From the NCBI GenBank assembly GCA_910586435.1, contig CAJUGT010000011.1, forward strand, positions 23,982 to 51,153: a stretch of DNA of 27,172 bases. The letters are read 5' to 3'. The DNA comes from an uncultured Acetatifactor sp. (GTDB lineage: Bacteria; Bacillota; Clostridia; Lachnospirales; Lachnospiraceae). Shown here one piece after another: positions 1-8,641 of this stretch; position 1 is the stretch's first letter, and every line of letters begins with the position of its first letter. The notes under the pieces were generated by a model. The model saw only the letters and a program-made list of their open reading frames with translations. It did not search any database and had not been told where the DNA came from. The position numbers and the translations under genes are program-made.

Positions 1-43
1 ATAGTTCTTAGGCAGTGTCTTTTGCTGCCTTAGAACTATTTTT
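1..43. terminator. Hairpin terminator, probably bidirectional
   Basis: Bases 1-15 pair with 25-39 (14 of 15 pairs, one T-T mismatch at 9/31) around a 9-nt loop. On the plus strand the stem is followed by TTTT (40-43), so it fits an intrinsic terminator for plus transcripts. It also lies 37 nt beyond the stop of the minus-strand gene ending at 76, so it probably stops that operon too, but the minus-strand U-tract would lie left of the window and is not visible. Confidence 0.8.
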
Positions 44-75
44 CACACTACCTCTTCTTCCAAACCGGGGCTTTT

Positions 76-1173
76 CTATTGCTCATCCCCTGAATCCCTT
101 TTCTTCGGTTTTCCATTGAGCACTACAACTGCCATAATACCAACGCCCGCAAGCAGAACCACTGCGATAATCACCAGGATGAGAATCCAGTTCATTCCCT
201 GACCGGCTTCCGTGCCATCCTGACCATTGCCCACAACCGGCTGTGTCTCCGGTGTTGCCGAAGGCGCCTGACTTGACTGTGACGAATTGCTTTCCGCGGA
301 AGGCGTAACCTCCGGCGCCGCGCTGGGCGCTTCCGTTGGCGCAGGTGTGCTTTGGGCTGAACTGCTGGCTGCCGGCTCCGGACTGGTGACTGGCTGAGTA
401 CTTCCACTTGTCCCCTGGGTACTGTCAGCAGGTTTGGAACCCTGTGTACCGCCTTGGGGTTTGGAACTCTGGGAGCCGTCTACAGGACGTGAGCTGCCTG
501 CTCCCTGATTCCCCCCCTGCCCATTTGTTCCCTGAGAACCATTGTCCTGCGATTCATCGTCGTCATCGTCATCATCGGAATCATCATTTCCTGAATTATC
601 TCCCTCCGAACCGCCATTGCCGTTATCTCCTGAACCATTGTCGCCGTTATTGCCGCCATCTCCTGAACCATTGTCGCCGTCATTTCCCGGCTCCTTTCCA
701 GGCAGGCGCACAGGGTCCGAAACAGATACCTCTTCCATGGCTTTCAATTCCGAACCTGAGACATACTGTACTGAGTCCGCAGCCACAGTCACCGTTGCCG
801 CAACATCATTTCCATTCCCATCCAGCACAACAACCCTTCCCATTGTCAGGGCATTGTTATCCTGGTTAAAAAGGGCTTCCGTCCCCGCCATATAAACATT
901 TAATCTTTTTGTCTCCTGGTTATAACGGAACTCAGAAATCTTCGCATGGCCTGCGTCAAAGGCAAATTCCACCCTTGCCGCGTTTTCAGCATCCACCGTC
1001 AAACTAAACTGAAGAGAAGAAACACCTTCCGCAGATGCGGAAGGTGACACAATTGTCACCCTCCCCGTCTCGTCAAGGCGAACCTCATTCCCGTTTTCCG
1101 CAAAGGCATTTACGGGAAGCAGCGCCACTATCAGGAAAACCATGCTAATCATCTTCCATAAACTTTTCTTCAT
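76..1173 (-). CDS. Membrane-anchored surface protein with a cohesin-like N-terminal domain
   Basis: 365 residues from the ATG at 1173, chosen because GAGGT lies 6 nt upstream and a signal peptide follows directly; an ATG 8 codons earlier lacks this support. Residues 1-25 are a signal peptide ending AFA. Residues about 30-155 are a beta-rich domain with the pattern of a cohesin fold (GVSSLQFSLTVD, later ALTMGRVVVLDGNG). Residues about 160-325 are low complexity: Gly/Asn/Asp repeats, a run of seven Asp, then a Ser/Pro/Thr/Gln stretch suited to crossing the cell wall. Residues about 328-352 are one transmembrane helix, followed by a short charged tail (KPKKRDSGDEQ). There is no LPXTG, so anchoring is by membrane insertion, not sortase. 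It follows the dockerin-bearing M60 gene by 66 nt with no terminator between, so the two are probably co-transcribed. The cohesin assignment is inferred from pattern and context and is not certain; the surface-protein call is firm. Confidence 0.72.
   Translation of the reverse strand: MKKSLWKMISMVFLIVALLPVNAFAENGNEVRLDETGRVTIVSPSASAEGVSSLQFSLTVDAENAARVEFAFDAGHAKISEFRYNQETKRLNVYMAGTEALFNQDNNALTMGRVVVLDGNGNDVAATVTVAADSVQYVSGSELKAMEEVSVSDPVRLPGKEPGNDGDNGSGDGGNNGDNGSGDNGNGGSEGDNSGNDDSDDDDDDDESQDNGSQGTNGQGGNQGAGSSRPVDGSQSSKPQGGTQGSKPADSTQGTSGSTQPVTSPEPAASSSAQSTPAPTEAPSAAPEVTPSAESNSSQSSQAPSATPETQPVVGNGQDGTEAGQGMNWILILVIIAVVLLAGVGIMAVVVLNGKPKKRDSGDEQ
625..680. repeat. 33-bp in-frame direct repeat in the Gly/Asn/Asp-rich linker
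   Basis: A 23-base identical segment occurs at 625-647 and again at 658-680, an offset of 33 bases or 11 codons. It encodes repeats of the type GDNGSGD in the wall-spanning linker of the surface protein. The perfect identity and in-frame period make length variation by slippage plausible. Confidence 0.75.
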
Positions 1174-1239
1174 ATTATACCTCATCAATAATGTCAAAAT
1201 ACCTGAATTTAGTCCCGGCAGATACCAGAACTGTTATCA

Positions 1240-4200
1240 TTATTCAATTGAGATTTCCGGAAGGGTCTCTGGCATAACTTCCCACATGGAGTCGCTCACC
1301 ATTCTCTGACCTTCATTGGTCAAGGCATTGTTCACCCGGTAAAGTTCCGCGCGCACCTTTACAATTCCGCTCAGATCCGGCTGCTGCCCCGGCTCTATCC
1401 AATAGATCCATGTACCGTCAGACACATTCTGGATTGCTCCCGCATCAGGTACATCTGCCAAAATAACCTGCTGTGACTGTAAACTTCCGTCTTCATTAAC
1501 ACCGCCTACGATGTTGCCGTCCTGGTCATAGAGAATTACCACATTATAAGCCGGATTTCCCTTATAAGAGCCGGTAAACAATATAGAACCTGCCGGAATA
1601 ACATCTCCTTCATTCTCTCCATACTTATAATCCGCACTCAATGTACCAATTGCTGTCGTTCCGTCTTCGGTTCGTCTGAAGTCCACATTGTCACCTGTCA
1701 CGCCCAGCACATCCAGTTCCGCAATTGCAATCTGGCTGCCCTCCTGACTGTTCAGGGTCAGTTTCACGGCATCCGTCACATAAGTGCTCACGTAGCCGCC
1801 GTCTTCGTTGGCAAAGTATACAAGATCTGCCTCCTGCCAGCTGCCCCTGGCAACGCTGGACCATTCGCCGCCAACGCGAACCCATGCTTCATACTCACCT
1901 GTACATCCTCCGGCGCCCTGATATTTCAATCCTGTCACCGTCATGGTCTTGTTGAATTCCAGCACAATTTCCGCGCCTTTTCCCGCCGTTGCGGTATACA
2001 CGCTGTTTACGTCATTGTCAATAAGCTTTTTAGCGCCGTATACTGTTCCCGCAAGATCTTCCACACCCGGTGTGCAGAGGGAATCCTGGTTTTCCACAAC
2101 CGGAGCATCGTCAGACGCCGTCAGATTCTGCGTCTCCACCGTCCAGGTAGTCTTCTCCAGGCTTCCGTCATGCTCAATCTTCATAGGTTCCAGAACCTTC
2201 ACTGCCGAACGGTTCAGATATTTGTCAATCAGCGTGATTTCATACCACACAACACGATTATTCACATAAACCGTATCGCTGAAAGTATTTTCCGTGGCAA
2301 AGCCCGCTGTTTCCCTGATAACCTCTCCGCCGGAAATCATACATCTGACAATTTCATATCCCAGCACGTCTTCCTGAGGAATGTTCTTGGAGCCCAGTGT
2401 AAAGTCTACCTGGTTTGCGCTTCCTTCTCTAAGCGCCGCCGTCACATTGTCCGCTACTGCTTCCACTGTGCCCGAAGTGTCAAGAGAACTGTTTCCGCCC
2501 TGGAGACTGTATACTCTTGCGTCGTCACTTACATAATAAATCGCTCTGGTTTCCTCTTCAAACTGTCCTGCATACGACCTTGTCTCCTCATCAGGAGTCA
2601 TTCCCCAGCGTTCAAAGAAGTCAAGAATATTCTTCTCTGCCGCCCCGCAGGCCAGACGCATCAGATCCTGATTCTTATCTCCCGCGAAAGTCAGCGCAAT
2701 ACCGCCGGGCGCAGGCGCTCTGCCCGCATTTCTTGCGTATGTATCCACCCGCGCGAAGAACAGGTTCGCAAGCTGCTCATTGTAATCCTCGTAAGTCTTA
2801 AAATTATATCCTCTGTCATAAGCAAGGTGAAGCTGCCAGTACATACCCAACTGTGTAAATACATTGGAAGCCGGACCCTTAGCGCCGGATGTCACTTTGT
2901 CATAAACATTCGCGTATTGGAAACGCACACTGTCATTGGTATCCTTTGCCTGTGCCAGAACGGAGAAATAGTTGTTCGTTACCTCCGCCACCGCATAGGT
3001 GCCCTGGTTAATACAATGGCCAATTTCATGGGCAATTCCCCATCCAAAGTATACGCCGCTCTCATATCTTCCTTCCGCGTCGGACACCACCGGAACCGCA
3101 GACACCATACCGGCACAGGAACCCCATTCGATACCAATATGATTGCCGGAAGCGTACATAAATGCTCCTGAGAACATTCTCTGATACCGGACATTCTGAT
3201 GTCCCTTCGGAATCCGATCCTTTGCGTCCGCCGCACTGTTGTTCAGCCCCTTATGCTGATAGAACAGATACATCATATCTTCCATGGCATCCATGGAACC
3301 TAAAATCTTCTCCGCCTGTTCTTCCGTACTGCCTGTTCCGGCCCCTGCCAGAACCTGCTGCGCCGGAATGGAGAACATCATGGTATCCAGCAAAATATCC
3401 GTTGCGCCAAGGATACAATTAGGCCCCTCATATGCGTAAGCCACCTGTTTGTTCTCTGAATTCTGATGTACCTCCTGATGCTTTGCCTCTATACCAGCCA
3501 CATATTGCTGTAACTCTTCCACATAAGCCTTAGTCCTTGCAAGTCTCTCCGCACTGTCTGTCACCTGGTACAAATCAAGTCTTGGCACCTGTACGCCGCC
3601 GCTGACACGAACCGCATACTGGTCGTTGGCGTTTGTGCCGGTATATTGAACATAGAGCGCTCCGCCGGACTCAATTCCTGTGGTACTCCATATTTTCGGT
3701 ACCGTTATCTTATTGGCACCCACTTTCAAAGTTGCCACCGTAGTACTCATAGCGGCTGCTTCCGCATGATATTGTGTCGCCACCAGCTGAAGGTTGGTAT
3801 TCTCCCCTGACCTCTTGCTGTTATGTCCCACATACACCATGATTTCTTCCTGTGCCGCCGCAACGACACCCAAAGGCTGCCATGCGTTGAGACCGCCAAA
3901 GCCTCTGCCCACATCATTTGTAGTAATGCCGTTATGAATTCTGACCGAATCATTCAGCCGGGTATCATTTAAAATAGCCTCTGCCGTCTGAAGTTCACGT
4001 TCCAGCAGTTCCCTGTCGGGATGATACTCGCCGCTGACCTCATCTATGGTATTAATCTTCACCCGCAGTCCGTCTATGGTACCCTGGTTCACATCCGCTT
4101 TCAGCACCGTATGAAGATCATCCTCATAAAGAGACATAATTTCGTCCATCAGCGTATCATAATGATAGAAATAAACCTCGGCAACGGTCAAAGTTCCTGA

Positions 4201-6417
4201 CGCCGTATATCTCGCAAGACCAAATTGCAGTTTCTTTGCGTTGACCGCATTTGGAAGTTTTATGACGTAATATACCCTGTTTCCCTGGTCAGTCTTTCTC
4301 TGCAAGGAAACATTGCCAAGATCCACCTGTTTTCCATCCTCATCCCAATACCGAACCTTTACGTAGAAGATGCCTGTATCCTGACTCGTTATATCATAGA
4401 AAGAAATAGTATCCAACTCATACGCCTGATCAAACTCATAGGTAAGTCCATGCTTCAGACCCATATTATTAAAGCCGCCGTCATCCCATGAACCTTTCAG
4501 ATAGTAGGATTTCGCGTTGTGATCCACTGTACCCCACGCAGTGCCCGCTTCTGTATCCAGGGCGCTGTCCACCATTTTACCGTTCATGGACGCACTGATG
4601 ATATGCGCTCCTATTTCTCCGTCTTCTCCCACATTGATCAGATTATACTTTGGCATAACCGCAGGATTCATATCCGTCGTCATTGCCGAAGCCGCAAGGG
4701 ACGGGCCGCTTTCACCGAACTCATTGACGCCGGTGACATAAACCGTATATTCTGTCAGATCTGCCAGATTATTTAAAGTGTATGTATTCTCTGTAATTCC
4801 TTCAATCTTCTGATACTCTGCCGCACTGCTCTCTTTATAGAACAGATTGTAAGTAAGTGTATCCTTCATGTCTTTCCAGGAGACAACCACACTCTGATAC
4901 TTACCAACCGCAGACACATTATCCGGTTTGTCCGGTTTGCCGCTCGGCTTGGGGATTGCGCTCACCCAGTCAGAATATCCGCTGCGCCAGGAACCGTTTA
5001 CTGACTGTACCTTAATCTGGTATTCCAGATAATTGACCATCTCCTTGCCGCCAAAGCTTGTGAGGACAATGCTGTTCTTGACAGTCAATGCGGTCTCCTG
5101 CACATCGCCCTGCTGAATCACAACCTCATATCCTGTGATATTCACACAGGGGTCCCAGGTCAGGCTGATCATACTGCTGCCCGGAACAGCCACCAGATTC
5201 ACAGGGATATCCATCTCCGGCTCCGGAATTCTGTCTCCCATGCCGTTGACAAATTCCACCTTGGAAATTTCAGCCAGGTTATTATTGTTGCGCATTCCTG
5301 TAATGGTCAGAGTCACCTTCTTGACGGCCACCTGTGACCCCAGGTGCAGCAGGATATTTCCTTCACGATCACGTTCCGCTCTCACCTGTGAACTGCGAAG
5401 CAAAAACTCCACATTGTCCTCCACGGGAATCTTCTCTTCCTGTTCCGTCCCATCTTCTCCCACATAGACAATGCTGATAAGAGCTTGGCTGATGGGATTG
5501 TCTCCGCCGGTTTCGATGATAATTCCGTCGGTTATGGCGGAATCTCCGGCAGCATTAAAATCAAATTCAAGGGAGACAGGGTTTTCCGCTATGCTTCCAC
5601 CTGCCGCAGGCGTCAGGGTGACACTGCCACGGCTTCTGAGCAATTCCGCCAAATCCCCTTCCACCAGTGTTCCCTCTCCCTGTTTCGGCGCAATAGCGGA
5701 TGCCGAAATATAATTCTGGATTTTTGCCAGCGTATCTCTGCCGTCCGTATACCCTGACGCCAGATATTCCAAATCTACCAGATTCACCAGCCCGTCCCCG
5801 TTTAAATCCGCCGCCATGGCCGGAGCATTGTGGTCAATGGCATTGACCAGCGCCGTACTGTCTGATGCATCGTTTCTTCCGTCCCCATTGACATCGCCGA
5901 TGAGCAGAACTCCCGGATGCGCAGCGCCCTCCGCGTAATTGACTCCACCAAGGAATCCTGTTGTCAGCTCAATTTCATAAGCTCTGTTTTTTACAGCAAT
6001 ATCCTGCGTGTAGGACGCAAAGCCTTTTGCCGACACTTCCAGCCTGTATATTCCTTCCGCAAGACCTTCAAAAGTCAGCCTGCTGTTCTCTGCCCCCTGG
6101 CTGCCCAGAATCATGGAACCTGTAAGTTTGTCCGCGCCTCCTGTCAAACTAACCGCAAACTCCACAGGGCTTTGCAATACCAGACCGGAGCTTATGGATA
6201 CATCCACCTGTCCCATGCCTGCTGCTTCCGAAATAATACTTTTTGCACCGGCCACGGCAGAAACAGAAGGCAGGGACAGACTTCCCGCCTTCTTTAAAAT
6301 ACCTTCCGCTCCGGCATAAGCAGAAATATTTGAACCTAACGCCAGAACAGCCGCCAAAAATATTGCGCCTCTTTTTTTCAGCCGGTTCTTTTTTGTACGC
6401 CAATTCTTATGATCCAT
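1240..6417 (-). CDS. Secreted dockerin-bearing M60-like (enhancin/mucinase-type) zinc metallopeptidase
   Basis: 1725 residues from the ATG at 6417 (MDHKNW), which has AAAGGTG about 10 nt upstream; a start 13 codons earlier lacks a better site. Order: signal peptide to about residue 45; Ig-like/carboxypeptidase-regulatory-like domain about 75-155; type I dockerin 174-223; beta-sandwich about 240-395; two FN3 domains about 406-585; F5/8C-like domain about 585-752; helical linker; M60 catalytic domain about 825-1290; FN3-like region; second F5/8C-like domain about 1440-1578; unassigned C-terminal domain to 1725. The zinc site is HEIGH (1130-1134) followed by NQ and by E1145 in AEVTNN, the M60 HExxH...E pattern. 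Both dockerin loops keep their calcium ligands (D-x-N-x-D with Asp at position 12: GDVNGDG and ADLNGDG). The family is known to cleave mucin-type O-glycosylated proteins; that this one does so is inferred. There is no membrane or sortase anchor, so the dockerin may be its means of cell attachment. Confidence 0.9.
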   Translation of the reverse strand: MDHKNWRTKKNRLKKRGAIFLAAVLALGSNISAYAGAEGILKKAGSLSLPSVSAVAGAKSIISEAAGMGQVDVSISSGLVLQSPVEFAVSLTGGADKLTGSMILGSQGAENSRLTFEGLAEGIYRLEVSAKGFASYTQDIAVKNRAYEIELTTGFLGGVNYAEGAAHPGVLLIGDVNGDGRNDASDSTALVNAIDHNAPAMAADLNGDGLVNLVDLEYLASGYTDGRDTLAKIQNYISASAIAPKQGEGTLVEGDLAELLRSRGSVTLTPAAGGSIAENPVSLEFDFNAAGDSAITDGIIIETGGDNPISQALISIVYVGEDGTEQEEKIPVEDNVEFLLRSSQVRAERDREGNILLHLGSQVAVKKVTLTITGMRNNNNLAEISKVEFVNGMGDRIPEPEMDIPVNLVAVPGSSMISLTWDPCVNITGYEVVIQQGDVQETALTVKNSIVLTSFGGKEMVNYLEYQIKVQSVNGSWRSGYSDWVSAIPKPSGKPDKPDNVSAVGKYQSVVVSWKDMKDTLTYNLFYKESSAAEYQKIEGITENTYTLNNLADLTEYTVYVTGVNEFGESGPSLAASAMTTDMNPAVMPKYNLINVGEDGEIGAHIISASMNGKMVDSALDTEAGTAWGTVDHNAKSYYLKGSWDDGGFNNMGLKHGLTYEFDQAYELDTISFYDITSQDTGIFYVKVRYWDEDGKQVDLGNVSLQRKTDQGNRVYYVIKLPNAVNAKKLQFGLARYTASGTLTVAEVYFYHYDTLMDEIMSLYEDDLHTVLKADVNQGTIDGLRVKINTIDEVSGEYHPDRELLERELQTAEAILNDTRLNDSVRIHNGITTNDVGRGFGGLNAWQPLGVVAAAQEEIMVYVGHNSKRSGENTNLQLVATQYHAEAAAMSTTVATLKVGANKITVPKIWSTTGIESGGALYVQYTGTNANDQYAVRVSGGVQVPRLDLYQVTDSAERLARTKAYVEELQQYVAGIEAKHQEVHQNSENKQVAYAYEGPNCILGATDILLDTMMFSIPAQQVLAGAGTGSTEEQAEKILGSMDAMEDMMYLFYQHKGLNNSAADAKDRIPKGHQNVRYQRMFSGAFMYASGNHIGIEWGSCAGMVSAVPVVSDAEGRYESGVYFGWGIAHEIGHCINQGTYAVAEVTNNYFSVLAQAKDTNDSVRFQYANVYDKVTSGAKGPASNVFTQLGMYWQLHLAYDRGYNFKTYEDYNEQLANLFFARVDTYARNAGRAPAPGGIALTFAGDKNQDLMRLACGAAEKNILDFFERWGMTPDEETRSYAGQFEEETRAIYYVSDDARVYSLQGGNSSLDTSGTVEAVADNVTAALREGSANQVDFTLGSKNIPQEDVLGYEIVRCMISGGEVIRETAGFATENTFSDTVYVNNRVVWYEITLIDKYLNRSAVKVLEPMKIEHDGSLEKTTWTVETQNLTASDDAPVVENQDSLCTPGVEDLAGTVYGAKKLIDNDVNSVYTATAGKGAEIVLEFNKTMTVTGLKYQGAGGCTGEYEAWVRVGGEWSSVARGSWQEADLVYFANEDGGYVSTYVTDAVKLTLNSQEGSQIAIAELDVLGVTGDNVDFRRTEDGTTAIGTLSADYKYGENEGDVIPAGSILFTGSYKGNPAYNVVILYDQDGNIVGGVNEDGSLQSQQVILADVPDAGAIQNVSDGTWIYWIEPGQQPDLSGIVKVRAELYRVNNALTNEGQRMVSDSMWEVMPETLPEISIE

Positions 6418-6472
6418 TTTCCAATCACACCTTTCTTTTACCGGTTGACCAATCAAGTTGTCCTTATAAACT

Positions 6473-8017
6473 TTATTTTTTTAATAAAAGCGAATTTCCT
6501 GTCATCTCCTTCGGCTGTTCCATGCCCATTATCTGAATCAGTGTGGGAACAATATCCGCCAGGCAGCCATTCTCCCTTAGAGTATATGCCTCGTCATAAT
6601 TGACCAGGATAAAGGGAACCTGGTTGGTTGTATGGGCGGTAAAGGGTTCTCCTGTCTCATAATCCACCAACATCTCCGCATTGCCGTGATCCGCGCAGAT
6701 GAACATTGCCCCGTCCACTTCTCTGATGGCCTCCACTGCTCTGCCGACACATTCATCCACCGCTTCCACCGCTTTGACCGCCGCATCCAGAACTCCTGTA
6801 TGTCCCACCATGTCGGGATTGGCGAAATTGATGATGATTACATGATATTTATCGGACCGTATGGCTTCGCAAAGTCTGTCACATACCTCATAGGCACTCA
6901 TCTGAGGTTTCAGGTCATAGGTGGCCACATCCTTGGGGGAATTCACCAGCACCCTGTCCTCTCCCTCATTGGGTTCTTCCACTCCCCCGTTAAAAAAGAA
7001 GGTTACATGGGCATACTTTTCCGTCTCAGCTATCCGGGCCTGTTTCATACCTTTTGCAGCCAGCCACTCACCAAAGGTATTCGTCACCGCAACTTTATGG
7101 AACGCAACCTCCTTGTTGGGAATTGTAGGGTCATAGTCCGAAAAACATACATAGGTAATCTGCTTTCTGGGCCCTCTGTCAAAGCCTTTGAAATCGTCGT
7201 CACAGAAAGCTCTCGTAATCTCCCTGGCCCTGTCAGGACGGAAGTTAAAGAAGACAACGGAATCGCCGTCCTGTATGGTTGCTACTGGCTTTCCGTCTTC
7301 CACTGCCAGAGTGGGCTTCACAAACTCATCCGTCTCTCCCCTTTCATAGGATTGCGCAATGCCGCAGACGCCGCATGCCGCCGTAAGTCCCTCACCCTTT
7401 GTCATGGCATCATATGCCAGCTTCACCCGATCATAATTGTTGTCCCTGTCCATGGCATAATAACGCCCCATCACAGACGCGATTTTACCCACACCAATCT
7501 GTTCCATCTGTGCTCTCAGAGCTTCCGCAAACTCTTTGCCGCTGGAAGGAGGCGTGTCACGCCCATCCAGGAAACAATGCACATACACCTTTTCAAGACC
7601 GTTTTTCTTCGCCAGCTCCAGCAGTCCGTACAGATGCGTATTGTGACTGTGTACACCGCCGTCGGATAAGAGTCCCATCAAATGCAAGGCACTGTGGTTC
7701 TTCTTACAGTTCTCCACCGCCTTAAGGAGGGCCGGATTCTCAAAAAAAGTGCCGTCCTGAATCTCTTTGGTGATTCTGGTAAGCTCCTGGTATACAATGC
7801 GCCCTGCACCCATATTCAGATGCCCTACCTCAGAATTCCCCATTTGTCCGTCGGGAAGGCCCACTGCCATCCCGCTGGCATTCCCTCTCACAAAAGGGCA
7901 TTCTTTCATCAGCCCATCCATCACTGGTGTCCTGGCCTGGGCTATGGCATTGCCCTCTGTCTTCTCATTCAGCCCATAGCCGTCCAGAATCATTAAAACT
8001 ATCGGTTTTTTGCTCAT
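6473..8017 (-). CDS. gpmI: 2,3-bisphosphoglycerate-independent phosphoglycerate mutase
   Basis: 514 residues, the normal family length. It interconverts 3- and 2-phosphoglycerate in glycolysis, in the cytoplasm, using two Mn ions and a phosphoserine intermediate. Visible motifs: LDGYG with metal ligand D12; MGNSEVGH with catalytic S62 at the position numbered 62 in characterised enzymes; DGRDTPP; FNFRPDR; MVGHTG and ADHGNAE near the C-terminus supplying metal ligands. The start at 8017 is set by GGAGG 5 nt upstream and by a promoter whose -10 box (8088-8093) lies inside any longer reading frame. It stands apart from other glycolytic genes. The next gene on the same strand, the secreted M60 peptidase, starts 55 nt after its stop with no terminator between, so read-through is likely. 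Confidence 0.97.
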   Translation of the reverse strand: MSKKPIVLMILDGYGLNEKTEGNAIAQARTPVMDGLMKECPFVRGNASGMAVGLPDGQMGNSEVGHLNMGAGRIVYQELTRITKEIQDGTFFENPALLKAVENCKKNHSALHLMGLLSDGGVHSHNTHLYGLLELAKKNGLEKVYVHCFLDGRDTPPSSGKEFAEALRAQMEQIGVGKIASVMGRYYAMDRDNNYDRVKLAYDAMTKGEGLTAACGVCGIAQSYERGETDEFVKPTLAVEDGKPVATIQDGDSVVFFNFRPDRAREITRAFCDDDFKGFDRGPRKQITYVCFSDYDPTIPNKEVAFHKVAVTNTFGEWLAAKGMKQARIAETEKYAHVTFFFNGGVEEPNEGEDRVLVNSPKDVATYDLKPQMSAYEVCDRLCEAIRSDKYHVIIINFANPDMVGHTGVLDAAVKAVEAVDECVGRAVEAIREVDGAMFICADHGNAEMLVDYETGEPFTAHTTNQVPFILVNYDEAYTLRENGCLADIVPTLIQIMGMEQPKEMTGNSLLLKK

Positions 8018-8029
8018 TTTTACCTCCAT

Positions 8030-8045
8030 GCCTGAAACATCAGGC
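8030..8045 (-). promoter_or_regulatory. Hairpin in the gpmI leader just before the ribosome site
   Basis: GCCTGA and TCAGGC form a perfect 6-bp stem with a 4-nt loop, ending about 3 nt before the GGAGGT ribosome site at about 8022-8027. There is no U-tract, so it is not a terminator. It could protect the 5' end or tune translation. A second dyad, GTGG-AAA-TTT-CCAC with one bulge, lies just upstream at about 8058-8076. Confidence 0.45.
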
Positions 8046-8087
8046 CTTCTCATGCTTGTGTGGAAATGTTTCCCACGCCCTGCTAGC

Positions 8088-8116
8088 ATTATACCCTCAA
8101 AAGTATCCAAACGCAA
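8088..8116 (-). promoter_or_regulatory. SigA-type promoter of gpmI
   Basis: Reading the minus strand, TTGCGT (8111-8116) and a perfect TATAAT (8088-8093) are separated by 17 nt. Transcription would start near 8081, giving a leader of about 64 nt. It stands back to back with the promoter of the plus-strand gene; the two -35 boxes are 22 bp apart. Confidence 0.75.
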
Positions 8117-8138
8117 TATTAATTTTTTGTATCTTGTC

Positions 8139-8167
8139 TTGTATTTTACGCACGCTGTTGTTATACT
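8139..8167 (+). promoter_or_regulatory. SigA-type extended -10 promoter of the YgjP-like gene
   Basis: TTGTAT (8139-8144), 17-nt spacer, and TATACT (8162-8167) preceded by TG at the extended -10 position. Transcription would start near 8174, after the TTG at 8171, which argues for the ATG at 8210 as the real start. Confidence 0.65.
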
Positions 8168-8209
8168 GTCTTGAACTGTGAAATTTTAGGAAAGGATGGT
8201 TTCATCCCT

Positions 8210-8638
8210 ATGAGACAGGAAACAATTTTTCGTCTGACAGAACCGGAACGCAGAAGACTGGACGCCATGGAACGCCGGTACCGCAAGGACGCAAGGACAA
8301 AATTTGAAACAAGAGTTGCGCATTACATCCAAATCACAGGGGGGCATTATACTTCCATCACAATCAGAGATCAGAAAAGCCGCTGGGGAAGCTGTTCCTC
8401 CAGCGGCACTCTGTCATTTAATTATCGTCTTATATTTGCCCCGCCCATCATATTGGACTATGTGGTGGTACATGAACTCTGTCACCTGACCCATATGAAT
8501 CATTCCAGGGACTTCTGGAATATGGTCGCCGCAGTCATGCCGGACTATCAAATCCACAGGCAATGGCTGCGTGACCATGGGCACGAACTTACTCTGGAAG
8601 CCCATCTTACAAGGCTGGGGATTCCTCTCACCCTCTAA
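8210..8638 (+). CDS. Short YgjP/DUF45-type metallopeptidase-like protein
   Basis: 142 residues from the ATG at 8210, with AAAGGATGG about 11 nt upstream. It belongs to the YgjP-like family (also called M48-related or DUF45): the conserved core SRWGSCSSSGTLSFNYRL (57-74) and VVHELCHLTHMNHSRDFW (86-103) are present, giving zinc ligands H88 and H92 with E89 as the general base and H98 as the likely third ligand. Family members are usually around 230 residues, so this copy lacks about 90 residues at the N-terminus. The upstream DNA shows no in-frame remnant beyond a TTG codon at 8171, so it looks like a short variant more than a recent deletion. No signal peptide or membrane segment, so cytoplasmic. 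The physiological substrate of the family is not established. Its stop is 3 nt from the stop of the convergent lipoprotein gene. Confidence 0.85.
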   Translation: MRQETIFRLTEPERRRLDAMERRYRKDARTKFETRVAHYIQITGGHYTSITIRDQKSRWGSCSSSGTLSFNYRLIFAPPIILDYVVVHELCHLTHMNHSRDFWNMVAAVMPDYQIHRQWLRDHGHELTLEAHLTRLGIPLTL

Positions 8639-8641
8639 GCC

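Noticed and set aside
542..895. Ser/Pro-rich plus-strand open frame
   Set aside because: Produced by reading the Gly/Asn/Asp repeats of the surface protein backwards; low complexity only.
2170..3171. Open frame of 333 codons on the plus strand
   Set aside because: Antisense to the M60 catalytic domain, including the HEIGH codons; its composition is that of a shadow frame.
6632..7669. Open frame of 345 codons on the plus strand
   Set aside because: Antisense to gpmI, one of the most certain genes here; no domain and no ribosome site.
8058..8076. Possible CcpA (cre) site in the gpmI leader
   Set aside because: The dyad has TG where the cre consensus needs a central CG, and the flanks fit poorly; kept only as an unassigned dyad.
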